Assembly (NCBI GenBank): GCA_026874595.1
Contig: CM049322.1
Coordinates: 42,768,340 to 42,832,339, forward strand
Source: Sipunculus nudus
Lineage: Eukaryota; Annelida; Sipuncula; Golfingiida; Sipunculidae
DNA length: 64,000 bases
Direction: 5' to 3'
Shown here: positions 42,675 through 54,373 of the stretch, in pieces
Layout: every line of letters begins with the position of its first letter
Position numbering within the stretch: position 1 is the stretch's first letter
The notes under the pieces: generated by a model
Databases searched by the model: none
Told to the model about the DNA's origin: nothing
What the model saw: the letters and a program-made list of their open reading frames with translations, nothing else
Translations under genes and position numbers: made by a program

Positions 42675-44777
42675 ATGAACAAAGCTAACTTCAACTACTC
42701 TTTGAAAAACATTCCCATCCCTAGTAATCTGTCCTATACCAAATCCCTGATAAGTAAAGTTGAAAGCCTACTTCGGAGAATGCGATGGAAGGCATTCCAT
42801 TTCGAAAACCCTGGTCAAACTTCAGATAAACAAAACTATGGATTCAAAACCACATATTCACCCCCTCATATCGAACACCTCAGGGCATTTGAAAGTGATA
42901 TCTACGAAATGGTCCGGTACATTGAATTTCAGCACTCACACAATGCATTCCAGAAACAAATGGCCAATGACATCAAAACAATCAGACAATCTGACAATCT
43001 CCTAGTACAGGCAGATAAGACAACCAACCTGTACAGTATGCCGAAAGAACACTACAATAAACTTCTTACAGAAAACATCACTAAGACATACAAAAAAGCA
43101 GACAGAAATATCTGTAAAAATATCAATACAGAAGCCAAAGAAATAGCCGGTTCCCTTAACCTAGCAGACCGCATCGAAGTCATGGCCGAGCGCAATGCTT
43201 ACATTACTTTGAAAGACCACAAGGATAATTTTGAACAAAACCCCAAGTGCAGATTGATTAATCCAGCAAAATCTGAAATAGGTATCATTAGCAAAAAGCA
43301 CTTGGAAAAAATTAATAGCCAACTGAGACTGAAAACCAAACTCAACCAGTGGCAAAATACCGGACAGGTAATATCTTGGTTCAAGAAATTGAAGCTGAAA
43401 CAAAAATCTAAGTTCATAAAGTTTGATATTGTTGACTTTTACCCCTCGATCACAGAAGATCTTCTCATGAAAGCCCTCAAATTTGCCAAAACCATGGTCT
43501 CCATTCCAGAGGATGTTATCAAAACCATCCTGCACAGCAGGAAAAGCTTACTGTTTAGCAACGGTAACACCTGGGTGAAAAAAGATCACACTAGTTTTGA
43601 CGTCACCATGGGCAGTTTTGATGGCGCTGAAGTATGCGAAATTGTTGGTTTATACATCCTAGATATGTTGAAAAAGGAATTTGGTGTAAATGCTCTAGGC
43701 CTGTATCGTGATGACGGTTTAGGTTGTTTCCCCAACATGTCTGGACCCAAAGCAGACAGCACCCGTAAGAAAATGATCAAACTCTTTTCCAATGTTGGGT
43801 TAAAGATAACCATTGAAACTAACCTGACCTGCACAGATTTCTTAGACGTAACATTTGACCTCCAAAATGACATCTTCTACCCTTACAGAAAACCGAACAA
43901 TGACCCTCTCTATATCCACGCACAATCCAATCACCCCCCAGCTATCATTAGGCAGATACCTATGATGATCAGTAAACGTGTTTCTGACAACTCCTGCAAT
44001 AAAGAGCTATTTATGAAAGCCAAACCCATGTATGATGAAGCTTTAGCGAAAAGCGGGTTCTCAGAAAGCTTAAAATATGTTGAACCAACAGTGAAAAGCA
44101 AGAGAAACAGGAAAAGGAAAATAATATGGTTTAATCCACCCTACAGCCGTCATGTAAAAACCAACATTGGCAGAAAATTCATGAAACTAGTTGAAAAACA
44201 CTTCCCTCAACATCACAGGTACCACAGGTTATTCAACAGGAACAATTTGAAAATTAGCTACAGCTGTCTACCCAACATGTCTAACCTGATCAGCAAACAT
44301 AATATGAAGGTTCTAAATTCTGACAATGCTGTGAATGCACCCCAAAAACAATGTAACTGCCGTAAAAAAGACGAATGTCCTATGAATGGTCAATGTCAGC
44401 TGAAATGCATTGTCTATAAAGCAACAGTTAGAACAGACAATGACGTGAAACACTACATAGGGTGTACTGAAGGTGATTTCAAGACAAGATATAATAACCA
44501 CAAGCAATCCTTTCGGAACAGATCCCACGCTAAAAACACTGAACTGTCTAAACACATTTGGTCACTAAAAGACAACAATATCAATTACAAGCTCTCCTGG
44601 GAAATATCTGCCAAGGCAGCACCTTACTTCTGTGGGACTAGGAAGTGTGATCTCTGCTTGTCTGAAAAGCTACTTATAGCTACGGCCCCCCCTGGATCAT
44701 TGTTGAACTCAAGAGCTGAAATTCTCTCCAAGTGCCGCCATCAAAACAAATTCACCCTGAAATATTTTAAAACCTAG
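42675..44777 (+). CDS. PLE RT/GIY-YIG protein, copy 15
   Basis: Intact 700-codon ORF with S66I and N82Y and the normal G654. The protein is identical to copy 18 and matches copy 11 except at residue 654. It ends the 12-15 block and begins the 15-17 block that is repeated as 18-20. Confidence 0.95.
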   Translation: MNKANFNYSLKNIPIPSNLSYTKSLISKVESLLRRMRWKAFHFENPGQTSDKQNYGFKTTYSPPHIEHLRAFESDIYEMVRYIEFQHSHNAFQKQMANDIKTIRQSDNLLVQADKTTNLYSMPKEHYNKLLTENITKTYKKADRNICKNINTEAKEIAGSLNLADRIEVMAERNAYITLKDHKDNFEQNPKCRLINPAKSEIGIISKKHLEKINSQLRLKTKLNQWQNTGQVISWFKKLKLKQKSKFIKFDIVDFYPSITEDLLMKALKFAKTMVSIPEDVIKTILHSRKSLLFSNGNTWVKKDHTSFDVTMGSFDGAEVCEIVGLYILDMLKKEFGVNALGLYRDDGLGCFPNMSGPKADSTRKKMIKLFSNVGLKITIETNLTCTDFLDVTFDLQNDIFYPYRKPNNDPLYIHAQSNHPPAIIRQIPMMISKRVSDNSCNKELFMKAKPMYDEALAKSGFSESLKYVEPTVKSKRNRKRKIIWFNPPYSRHVKTNIGRKFMKLVEKHFPQHHRYHRLFNRNNLKISYSCLPNMSNLISKHNMKVLNSDNAVNAPQKQCNCRKKDECPMNGQCQLKCIVYKATVRTDNDVKHYIGCTEGDFKTRYNNHKQSFRNRSHAKNTELSKHIWSLKDNNINYKLSWEISAKAAPYFCGTRKCDLCLSEKLLIATAPPGSLLNSRAEILSKCRHQNKFTLKYFKT

Positions 44778-45599
44778 CATTCGTACTCATATTCAGCGTG
44801 CCCCCTTAACCCCCCCCCCCCCCACACGAGGATCCGCTGGGCGGACTGATTTGTTCAGGTGGTTGTTCTCTCACTGCTGGCTCGTGGAGTCCATTGGATG
44901 ACAGGAAAGTTCTACTTTATCCTGGTCTAATGGGCTTTACGACCTTCAGCTAGGAGACTTGCACCACTTGGTATGGGTATAGTATATTTGCCTTTTATAT
45001 TGTATATTTGCCTTGTATATTGTGTATTTTCACAGTATATGTGTATTTTTATCATATCATATGTATACTACTGATATGTTCACCGCTTCCAAGGCCCTAT
45101 TAGAAATCATTTCAATATGCTGATTGAGCATCGTGGTTATATCTTTGTATTATATTTACTATTTACTACATTATATAACCTCTTTGCCCTGCCCTGTTAT
45201 GTTCCAGTATCGCATGTGTACCCCGACCAATCCTATTGTGCACCCGAGAACAATAGGATCAGTGTCAGTCTTTCACATGCCCCCCCCCCCCCCCCGACCC
45301 GAATCGCACAAAGCATAATCTCGTAATCTCGTAAAGTCTCGGCTTTTCAAACCACGACGTTAGCTTCATTCTAACCACATTCACCTGATGATCGGGTCGC
45401 ATCCCGTGAAACAGTCTGTTGTGAATTAACAGTGTTGTTTTTCTTCAGAGTTATACCGCTCTGGCCTAGCTTGTAGGCCATAGAGCACTTTACATCGGAG
45501 GGTAACACTACCTTCTACTCCAGCTCCAGCGACAGGTACGTTGTCGAGCACTCTTGTTAACCCACCCTGTCCAGAAATTCACCTTGTAACATCTACAGA
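44778..45599 (+). repeat. Spacer before copy 16
   Basis: 822 bp, poly-C tracts of 14 and 16. C-to-G at 45133 and C-to-T at 45215 are shared only with the spacer before copy 19. No gene seen. Confidence 0.9.
45379..45426 (+). ncRNA. Hammerhead ribozyme, copy 16
   Basis: Unchanged motif; predicted cleavage between 45420 and 45421. Confidence 0.9.
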
Positions 45600-47702
45600 A
45601 TGAACAAAGCTAACTTCAACTACTCTTAGAAAAACATTCCCATCCCTAGTAATCTGTCCTATACCAAATCCCTGATAAGTAAAGTTGAAAGCCTACTTCG
45701 GAGAATGCGATGGAAGGCATTCCATTTCGAAAACCCTGGTCAAACTTCAGATAAACAAAACTATGGATTCAAAACCACATATTCACCCCCTCATAGCGAA
45801 CACCTCAGGGCATTTGAAAGTGATATCTACGAAATGGTCCGGAACATTGAATTTCAGCACTCACACAATGCATTCCAGAAACAAATGGCCAATGACATCA
45901 AAACAATCAGACAATCTGACAATCTCCTAGTACAGGCAGATAAGACAACCAACCTGTACAGTATGCCGAAAGAACACTACAATAAACTTCTTACAGAAAA
46001 CATCACTAAGACATACAAAAAAGCAGACAGAAATATCTGTAAAAATATCAATACAGAAGCCAAAGAAATAGCCGGTTCCCTTAACCTAGCAGACCGCTTC
46101 GAAGTCATGGCCGAGCGCAATGCTTACATTACTTTGAAAGACCACAAGGATAATTTTGAACAAAACCCCAAGTGCAGATTGATTAATCCAGCAAAATCTG
46201 AAATAGGTATCATTAGCAAAAAGCACTTGGAAAAAATTAATAGCCAACTGAGACTGAAAACCAAACTCAACCAGTGGCAAAATACCGGACAGGTAATATC
46301 TTGGTTCAAGAAATTGAAGCTGAAACAAAAATCTAAGTTCATAAAGTTTGATATTGTTGACTTTTACCCCTCGATCACAGAAGATCTTCTCATGAAAGCC
46401 CTCAAATTTGCCAAAACCATGGTCTCCATTCCAGAGGATGTTATCAAAACCATCCTGCACAGCAGGAAAAGCTTACTGTTTAGCAACGGTAACACCTGGG
46501 TGAAAAAAGATCACACTAGTTTTGACGTCACCATGGGCAGTTTTGATGGCGCTGAAGTATGCGAAATTGTTGGTTTATACATCCTAGATATGTTGAAAAA
46601 GGAATTTGGTGTAAATGCTCTAGGCCTGTATCGTGATGACGGTTTAGGTTGTTTCCCCGACATGTCTGGACCCAAAGCAGACAGCACCCGTAAGAAAATG
46701 ATCAAACTCTTTTCCAATGTTGGGTTAAAGATAACCATTGAAACTAACCTGACCTGCACAGATTTCTTAGACGTAACATTTGACCTCCAAAATGACATCT
46801 TCTACCCTTACAGAAAACCGAACAATGACCCTCTCTATATCCACGCACAATCCAATCACCCCCCAGCTATCATTAGGCAGATACCTATGATGATCAGTAA
46901 ACGTGTTTCTGACAACTCCTGCAATAAAGAGCTATTTATGAAAGCCAAACCCATGTATGATGAAGCTTTAGCGAAAAGCGGGTTCTCAGAAAGCTTAAAA
47001 TATGTTGAACCAACAGTGAAAAGCAAGAGAAACAGGAAAAGGAAAATAATATGGTTTAATCCACCCTACAGCCGTCATGTAAAAACCAACATTGGCAGAA
47101 AATTCATGAAACTAGTTGAAAAACACTTCCCTCAACATCACAGGTACCACAGGTTATTCAACAGGAACAATTTGAAAATTAGCTACAGCTGTCTACCCAA
47201 CATGTCTAACCTGATCAGCAAACATAATATGAAGGTTCTAAATTCTGACAATGCTGTGAATGCACCCCAAAAACAATGTAACTGCCGTAAAAAAGACGAA
47301 TGTCCTATGAATGGTCAATGTCAGCTGAAATGCATTGTCTATAAAGCAACAGTTAGAACAGACAATGACGTGAAACACTACATAGGGTGTACTGAAGGTG
47401 ATTTCAAGACAAGATATAATAACCACAAGCAATCCTTTCGGAACAGATCCCACGCTAAAAACACTGAACTGTCTAAACACATTTGGTCACTAAAAGACAA
47501 CAATATCAATTACAAGCTCTCCTGGGAAATATCTGCCAAGGCAGCACCTTACTTCTGTGGGACTAGGAAGTGTGATCTCTGCTTGTCTGAAAAGCTACTT
47601 ATAGCTACGGCCCCCCCTGGATCATTGTTGAACTCAAGAGCTGAAATTCTCTCCAAGTGCCGCCATCAAAACAAATTCACCCTGAAATATTTTAAAACCT
47701 AG
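45600..47702 (+). pseudogene. PLE RT/GIY-YIG protein, copy 16, nonsense at codon 10
   Basis: A TTG-to-TAG change at 45627-45629 stops the ORF after nine codons. The rest is open, and a restart at M36 (45705) would give 665 residues with the whole RT and nuclease. I167F and N354D are also present. If the first 35 residues are dispensable, the copy might still work; otherwise it is dead. All its coding markers are shared with copy 19. Confidence 0.9.
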
Positions 47703-48528
47703 CATTCGTACTCATATTCAGCGTGCCCCCTTAACCCCCCCCCCCCCCCCCCACACGAGGATCCGCTGGGCGGACTGATTTGTTCAGGTGGTTGTTCTCT
47801 CACTGCTGGCTCGTGGAGTCCATTGGATGACAGGAAAGTTCTACTTTATCCTGGTCTAATGGGCTTTACGACCTTCAGCTAGGAGACTTGCACCACTTGG
47901 TATGGGTATAGTATATTTGCCTTTTATATTGTATATTTGCCTTGTATATTGTGTATTTTCACAGTATATGTGTATTTTTATCATATCATATGTATACTAC
48001 TGATATGTTCACCGCTTCCAAGGCCCTATTAGAAATCATTTCAATATGCTGATTGAGCATCCTGGTTATATCTTTGTATTATATTTACTATTTACTACAT
48101 TATATAACCTCTTTGCCCTGCCCTGTTATGTTCCAGTATCGCACGTGTACCCCGACCAATCCTATTGTGCACCCGAGAACAATAGGATCAGTGTCAGTCT
48201 TTCACATGCCCCCCCCCCCCCCCCGACCCGAATCGCACAAAGCATAATCTCGTAATCTCGTAAAGTCTCGGCTTTTCAAACCACGACGTTAGCTTCATTC
48301 TAACCACATTCACCTGATGATCGGGTCGCATCCCGTGAAACAGTCTGTTGTGAATTAACAGTGTTGTTTTTCTTCAGAGTTATACCGCTCTGGCCTAGCT
48401 TGTAGGCCATAGAGCACTTTACATCGGAGGGTAACACTACCTTCTACTCCAGCTCCAGCGACAGGTACGTTGTCGAGCACTCTTGTTAACCCACCCTGTC
48501 CAGAAATTCACCTTGTAACATCTACAGA
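47703..48528 (+). repeat. Spacer before copy 17
   Basis: 826 bp, poly-C tracts of 18 and 16. No gene seen. Confidence 0.9.
48308..48355 (+). ncRNA. Hammerhead ribozyme, copy 17
   Basis: Unchanged motif; predicted cleavage between 48349 and 48350. Confidence 0.9.
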
Positions 48529-50631
48529 ATGAACAAAGCTAACTTCAACTACTCTTTGAAAAACATTCCCATCCCTAGTAATCTGTCCTATACCAAATCC
48601 CTGAAAAGTAAAGTTGAAAGCCTACTTCGGAGAATGCGATGGAAGGCATTCCATTTCGAAAACCCTGGTCAAACTTCAGATAAACAAAACTATGGATTCA
48701 AAACCACATATTCACCCCCTAATAGCGAACACCTCAGGGCATTTGAAAGTGATATCTACGAAATGGTCCGGAACATTGAATTTCAGCACTCACACAATGC
48801 ATTCCAGAAACAAATGGCCAATGACATCAAAACAATCAGACAATCTGACAATCTCCTAGTACAGGCAGATAAGACAACCAACCTGTACAGTATGCCGAAA
48901 GAACAATACAATAAACTTCTTACAGAAAACATCACTAAGACATACAAAAAAGCAGACAGAAATATCTGTAAAAATATCAATACAGAAGCCAAAGAAATAG
49001 CCGGTTCCCTTAACCTAGCAGACCGCATCGAAGTCATGGCCGAGCGCAATGCTTACATTACTTTGAAAGACCACAAGGATAATTTTGAACAAAACCCCAA
49101 GTGCAGATTGATTAATCCAGCAAAATCTGAAATAGGTATCATTAGCAAAAAGCACTTGGAAAAAATTAATAGCCAACTGAGACTGAAAACCAAACTCAAC
49201 CAGTGGCAAAATACCGGACAGGTAATATCTTGGTTCAAGAAATTGAAGCTGAAACAAAAATCTAAGTTCATAAAGTTTGATATTGTTGACTTTTACCCCT
49301 CGATCACAGAAGATCTTCTCATGAAAGCCCTCAAATTTGCCAAAACCATGGTCTCCATTCCAGAGGATGTTATCAAAACCATCCTGCACAGCAGGAAAAG
49401 CTTACTGTTTAGCAACGGTAACACCTGGGTGAAAAAAGATCACACTAGTTTTGACGTCACCATGGGCAGTTTTGATGGCGCTGAAGTATGCGAAATTGTT
49501 GGTTTATACATCCTAGATATGTTGAAAAAGGAATTTGGTGTAAATGCTCTAGGCCTGTATCGTGATGACGGTTTAGGTTGTTTCCCCAACATGTCTGGAC
49601 CCAAAGCAGACAGCACCCGTAAGAAAATGATCAAACTCTTTTCCAATGTTGGGTTAAAGATAACCATTGAAACTAACCTGACCTGCACAGATTTCTTAGA
49701 CGTAACATTTGACCTCCAAAATGACATCTTCTACCCTTACAGAAAACAGAACAATGACCCTCTCTATATCCACGCACAATCCAATCACCCCCCAGCTATC
49801 ATTAGGCAGATACCTATGATGATCAGTAAACGTGTTTCTGACAACTCCTGCAATAAAGAGCTATTTATGAAAGCCAAACCCATGTATGATGAAGCTTTAG
49901 CGAAAAGCGGGTTCTCAGAAAGCTTAAAATATGTTGAACCAACAGTGAAAAGCAAGAGAAACAGGAAAAGGAAAATAATATGGTTTAATCCACCCTACAG
50001 CCGTCATGTAAAAACCAACATTGGCAGAAAATTCATGAAACTAGTTGAAAAACACTTCCCTCAACATCACAGGTACCACAGGTTATTCAACAGGAACAAT
50101 TTGAAAATTAGCTACAGCTGTCTACCCAACATGTCTAACCTGATCAGCAAACATAATATGAAGGTTCTAAATTCTGACAATGCTGTGAATGCACCCCAAA
50201 AACAATGTAACTGCCGTAAAAAAGACGAATGTCCTATGAATGGTCAATGTCAGCTGAAATGCATTGTCTATAAAGCAACAGTTAGAACAGACAATGACGT
50301 GAAACACTACATAGGGTGTACTGAAGGTGATTTCAAGACAAGATATAATAACCACAAGCAATCCTTTCGGAACAGATCCCACGCTAAAAACACTGAACTG
50401 TCTAAACACATTTGGTCACTAAAAGACAACAATATCAATTACAAGCTCTCCTGGGAAATATCTGCCAAGGCAGCACCTTACTTCTGTGGGACTAGGAAGT
50501 GTGATCTCTGCTTGTCTGAAAAGCTACTTATAGCTACGGCCCCCCCTGGATCATTGTTGAACTCAAGAGCTGAAATTCTCTCCAAGTGCCGCCATCAAAA
50601 CAAATTCACCCTGAAATATTTTAAAACCTAG
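48529..50631 (+). CDS. PLE RT/GIY-YIG protein, copy 17
   Basis: Intact 700-codon ORF of the K26/N65/Q126 subfamily, isolated here between I/H/H copies 16 and 18. Its one private change is P407Q, between RT motif E and the thumb region. It is the third unit of block 15-17, matching copy 20 in block 18-20. Confidence 0.95.
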   Translation: MNKANFNYSLKNIPIPSNLSYTKSLKSKVESLLRRMRWKAFHFENPGQTSDKQNYGFKTTYSPPNSEHLRAFESDIYEMVRNIEFQHSHNAFQKQMANDIKTIRQSDNLLVQADKTTNLYSMPKEQYNKLLTENITKTYKKADRNICKNINTEAKEIAGSLNLADRIEVMAERNAYITLKDHKDNFEQNPKCRLINPAKSEIGIISKKHLEKINSQLRLKTKLNQWQNTGQVISWFKKLKLKQKSKFIKFDIVDFYPSITEDLLMKALKFAKTMVSIPEDVIKTILHSRKSLLFSNGNTWVKKDHTSFDVTMGSFDGAEVCEIVGLYILDMLKKEFGVNALGLYRDDGLGCFPNMSGPKADSTRKKMIKLFSNVGLKITIETNLTCTDFLDVTFDLQNDIFYPYRKQNNDPLYIHAQSNHPPAIIRQIPMMISKRVSDNSCNKELFMKAKPMYDEALAKSGFSESLKYVEPTVKSKRNRKRKIIWFNPPYSRHVKTNIGRKFMKLVEKHFPQHHRYHRLFNRNNLKISYSCLPNMSNLISKHNMKVLNSDNAVNAPQKQCNCRKKDECPMNGQCQLKCIVYKATVRTDNDVKHYIGCTEGDFKTRYNNHKQSFRNRSHAKNTELSKHIWSLKDNNINYKLSWEISAKAAPYFCGTRKCDLCLSEKLLIATAPPGSLLNSRAEILSKCRHQNKFTLKYFKT

Positions 50632-51450
50632 CATTCGTACTCATATTCAGCGTGCCCCCTTAACCCCCCCCCCCCCACACGAGGATCCGCTGGGCGGACT
50701 GATTTGTTCAGGTGGTTGTTCTCTCACTGCTGGCTCGTGGAGTCCATTGGATGACAGGAAAGTTCTACTTTATCCTGGTCTAATGGGCTTTACGACCTTC
50801 AGCTAGGAGACTTGCACCACTTGGTATGGGTATAGTATATTTGCCTTTTATATTGTATATTTGCCTTGTATATTGTGTATTTTCACAGTATATGTGTATT
50901 TTTATCATATCATATGTATACTACTGATATGTTCACCGCTTCCAAGGCCCTATTAGAAATCATTTCAATATGCTGATTGAGCATCCTGGTTATATCTTTG
51001 TATTATATTTACTATTTACTACATTATATAACCTCTTTGCCCTGCCCTGTTATGTTCCAGTATCGCACGTGTACCCCGACCAATCCTATTGTGCACCCGA
51101 GAACAATAGGATCAGTGTCAGTCTTTCACATGCCCCCCCCCCCCCCGACCCGAATCGCACAAAGCATAATCTCGTAATCTCGTAAAGTCTCGGCTTTTCA
51201 AACCACGACGTTAGCTTCATTCTAACCACATTCACCTGATGATCGGGTCGCATCCCGTGAAACAGTCTGTTGTGAATTAACAGTGTTGTTTTTCTTCAGA
51301 GTTATACCGCTCTGGCCTAGCTTGTAGGCCATAGAGCACTTTACATCGGAGGGTAACACTACCTTCTACTCCAGCTCCAGCGACAGGTACGTTGTCGAGC
51401 ACTCTTGTTAACCCACCCTGTCCAGAAATTCACCTTGTAACATCTACAGA
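50632..51450 (+). repeat. Spacer before copy 18
   Basis: 819 bp, poly-C tracts of 13 (the shortest tract 1) and 14. No gene seen. Confidence 0.9.
51230..51277 (+). ncRNA. Hammerhead ribozyme, copy 18
   Basis: Unchanged motif; predicted cleavage between 51271 and 51272. Confidence 0.9.
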
Positions 51451-53553
51451 ATGAACAAAGCTAACTTCAACTACTCTTTGAAAAACATTCCCATCCCTAG
51501 TAATCTGTCCTATACCAAATCCCTGATAAGTAAAGTTGAAAGCCTACTTCGGAGAATGCGATGGAAGGCATTCCATTTCGAAAACCCTGGTCAAACTTCA
51601 GATAAACAAAACTATGGATTCAAAACCACATATTCACCCCCTCATATCGAACACCTCAGGGCATTTGAAAGTGATATCTACGAAATGGTCCGGTACATTG
51701 AATTTCAGCACTCACACAATGCATTCCAGAAACAAATGGCCAATGACATCAAAACAATCAGACAATCTGACAATCTCCTAGTACAGGCAGATAAGACAAC
51801 CAACCTGTACAGTATGCCGAAAGAACACTACAATAAACTTCTTACAGAAAACATCACTAAGACATACAAAAAAGCAGACAGAAATATCTGTAAAAATATC
51901 AATACAGAAGCCAAAGAAATAGCCGGTTCCCTTAACCTAGCAGACCGCATCGAAGTCATGGCCGAGCGCAATGCTTACATTACTTTGAAAGACCACAAGG
52001 ATAATTTTGAACAAAACCCCAAGTGCAGATTGATTAATCCAGCAAAATCTGAAATAGGTATCATTAGCAAAAAGCACTTGGAAAAAATTAATAGCCAACT
52101 GAGACTGAAAACCAAACTCAACCAGTGGCAAAATACCGGACAGGTAATATCTTGGTTCAAGAAATTGAAGCTGAAACAAAAATCTAAGTTCATAAAGTTT
52201 GATATTGTTGACTTTTACCCCTCGATCACAGAAGATCTTCTCATGAAAGCCCTCAAATTTGCCAAAACCATGGTCTCCATTCCAGAGGATGTTATCAAAA
52301 CCATCCTGCACAGCAGGAAAAGCTTACTGTTTAGCAACGGTAACACCTGGGTGAAAAAAGATCACACTAGTTTTGACGTCACCATGGGCAGTTTTGATGG
52401 CGCTGAAGTATGCGAAATTGTTGGTTTATACATCCTAGATATGTTGAAAAAGGAATTTGGTGTAAATGCTCTAGGCCTGTATCGTGATGACGGTTTAGGT
52501 TGTTTCCCCAACATGTCTGGACCCAAAGCAGACAGCACCCGTAAGAAAATGATCAAACTCTTTTCCAATGTTGGGTTAAAGATAACCATTGAAACTAACC
52601 TGACCTGCACAGATTTCTTAGACGTAACATTTGACCTCCAAAATGACATCTTCTACCCTTACAGAAAACCGAACAATGACCCTCTCTATATCCACGCACA
52701 ATCCAATCACCCCCCAGCTATCATTAGGCAGATACCTATGATGATCAGTAAACGTGTTTCTGACAACTCCTGCAATAAAGAGCTATTTATGAAAGCCAAA
52801 CCCATGTATGATGAAGCTTTAGCGAAAAGCGGGTTCTCAGAAAGCTTAAAATATGTTGAACCAACAGTGAAAAGCAAGAGAAACAGGAAAAGGAAAATAA
52901 TATGGTTTAATCCACCCTACAGCCGTCATGTAAAAACCAACATTGGCAGAAAATTCATGAAACTAGTTGAAAAACACTTCCCTCAACATCACAGGTACCA
53001 CAGGTTATTCAACAGGAACAATTTGAAAATTAGCTACAGCTGTCTACCCAACATGTCTAACCTGATCAGCAAACATAATATGAAGGTTCTAAATTCTGAC
53101 AATGCTGTGAATGCACCCCAAAAACAATGTAACTGCCGTAAAAAAGACGAATGTCCTATGAATGGTCAATGTCAGCTGAAATGCATTGTCTATAAAGCAA
53201 CAGTTAGAACAGACAATGACGTGAAACACTACATAGGGTGTACTGAAGGTGATTTCAAGACAAGATATAATAACCACAAGCAATCCTTTCGGAACAGATC
53301 CCACGCTAAAAACACTGAACTGTCTAAACACATTTGGTCACTAAAAGACAACAATATCAATTACAAGCTCTCCTGGGAAATATCTGCCAAGGCAGCACCT
53401 TACTTCTGTGGGACTAGGAAGTGTGATCTCTGCTTGTCTGAAAAGCTACTTATAGCTACGGCCCCCCCTGGATCATTGTTGAACTCAAGAGCTGAAATTC
53501 TCTCCAAGTGCCGCCATCAAAACAAATTCACCCTGAAATATTTTAAAACCTAG
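51451..53553 (+). CDS. PLE RT/GIY-YIG protein, copy 18
   Basis: Intact 700-codon ORF with S66I and N82Y; the protein is identical to copy 15. Followed, like copy 15, by a unit with a stop at codon 10. Confidence 0.95.
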   Translation: MNKANFNYSLKNIPIPSNLSYTKSLISKVESLLRRMRWKAFHFENPGQTSDKQNYGFKTTYSPPHIEHLRAFESDIYEMVRYIEFQHSHNAFQKQMANDIKTIRQSDNLLVQADKTTNLYSMPKEHYNKLLTENITKTYKKADRNICKNINTEAKEIAGSLNLADRIEVMAERNAYITLKDHKDNFEQNPKCRLINPAKSEIGIISKKHLEKINSQLRLKTKLNQWQNTGQVISWFKKLKLKQKSKFIKFDIVDFYPSITEDLLMKALKFAKTMVSIPEDVIKTILHSRKSLLFSNGNTWVKKDHTSFDVTMGSFDGAEVCEIVGLYILDMLKKEFGVNALGLYRDDGLGCFPNMSGPKADSTRKKMIKLFSNVGLKITIETNLTCTDFLDVTFDLQNDIFYPYRKPNNDPLYIHAQSNHPPAIIRQIPMMISKRVSDNSCNKELFMKAKPMYDEALAKSGFSESLKYVEPTVKSKRNRKRKIIWFNPPYSRHVKTNIGRKFMKLVEKHFPQHHRYHRLFNRNNLKISYSCLPNMSNLISKHNMKVLNSDNAVNAPQKQCNCRKKDECPMNGQCQLKCIVYKATVRTDNDVKHYIGCTEGDFKTRYNNHKQSFRNRSHAKNTELSKHIWSLKDNNINYKLSWEISAKAAPYFCGTRKCDLCLSEKLLIATAPPGSLLNSRAEILSKCRHQNKFTLKYFKT

Positions 53554-54373
53554 CATTCGTACTCATATTCAGCGTGCCCCCTTAACCCCCCCCCCCCCCC
53601 CACACGAGGATCCGCTGGGCGGACTGATTTGTTCAGGTGGTTGTTCTCTCACTGCTGGCTCGTGGAGTCCATTGGATGACAGGAAAGTTCTACTTTATCC
53701 TGGTCTAATGGGCTTTACGACCTTCAGCTAGGAGACTTGCACCACTTGGTATGGGTATAGTATATTTGCCTTTTATATTGTATATTTGCCTTGTATATTG
53801 TGTATTTTCACAGTATATGTGTATTTTTATCATATCATATGTATACTACTGATATGTTCACCGCTTCCAAGGCCCTATTAGAAATCATTTCAATATGCTG
53901 ATTGAGCATCGTGGTTATATCTTTGTATTATATTTACTATTTACTACATTATATAACCTCTTTGCCCTGCCCTGTTATGTTCCAGTATCGCATGTGTACC
54001 CCGACCAATCCTATTGTGCACCCGAGAACAATAGGATCAGTGTCAGTCTTTCACATGCCCCCCCCCCCCGACCCGAATCGCACAAAGCATAATCTCGTAA
54101 TCTCGTAAAGTCTCGGCTTTTCAAACCACGACGTTAGCTTCATTCTAACCACATTCACCTGATGATCGGGTCGCATCCCGTGAAACAGTCTGTTGTGAAT
54201 TAACAGTGTTGTTTTTCTTCAGAGTTATACCGCTCTGGCCTAGCTTGTAGGCCATAGAGCACTTTACATCGGAGGGTAACACTACCTTCTACTCCAGCTC
54301 CAGCGACAGGTACGTTGTCGAGCACTCTTGTTAACCCACCCTGTCCAGAAATTCACCTTGTAACATCTACAGA
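53554..54373 (+). repeat. Spacer before copy 19
   Basis: 820 bp, poly-C tracts of 16 and 12. It has the same two substitutions (53911 and 53993) as the spacer before copy 16. No gene seen. Confidence 0.9.
54153..54200 (+). ncRNA. Hammerhead ribozyme, copy 19
   Basis: Unchanged motif; predicted cleavage between 54194 and 54195. Confidence 0.9.
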
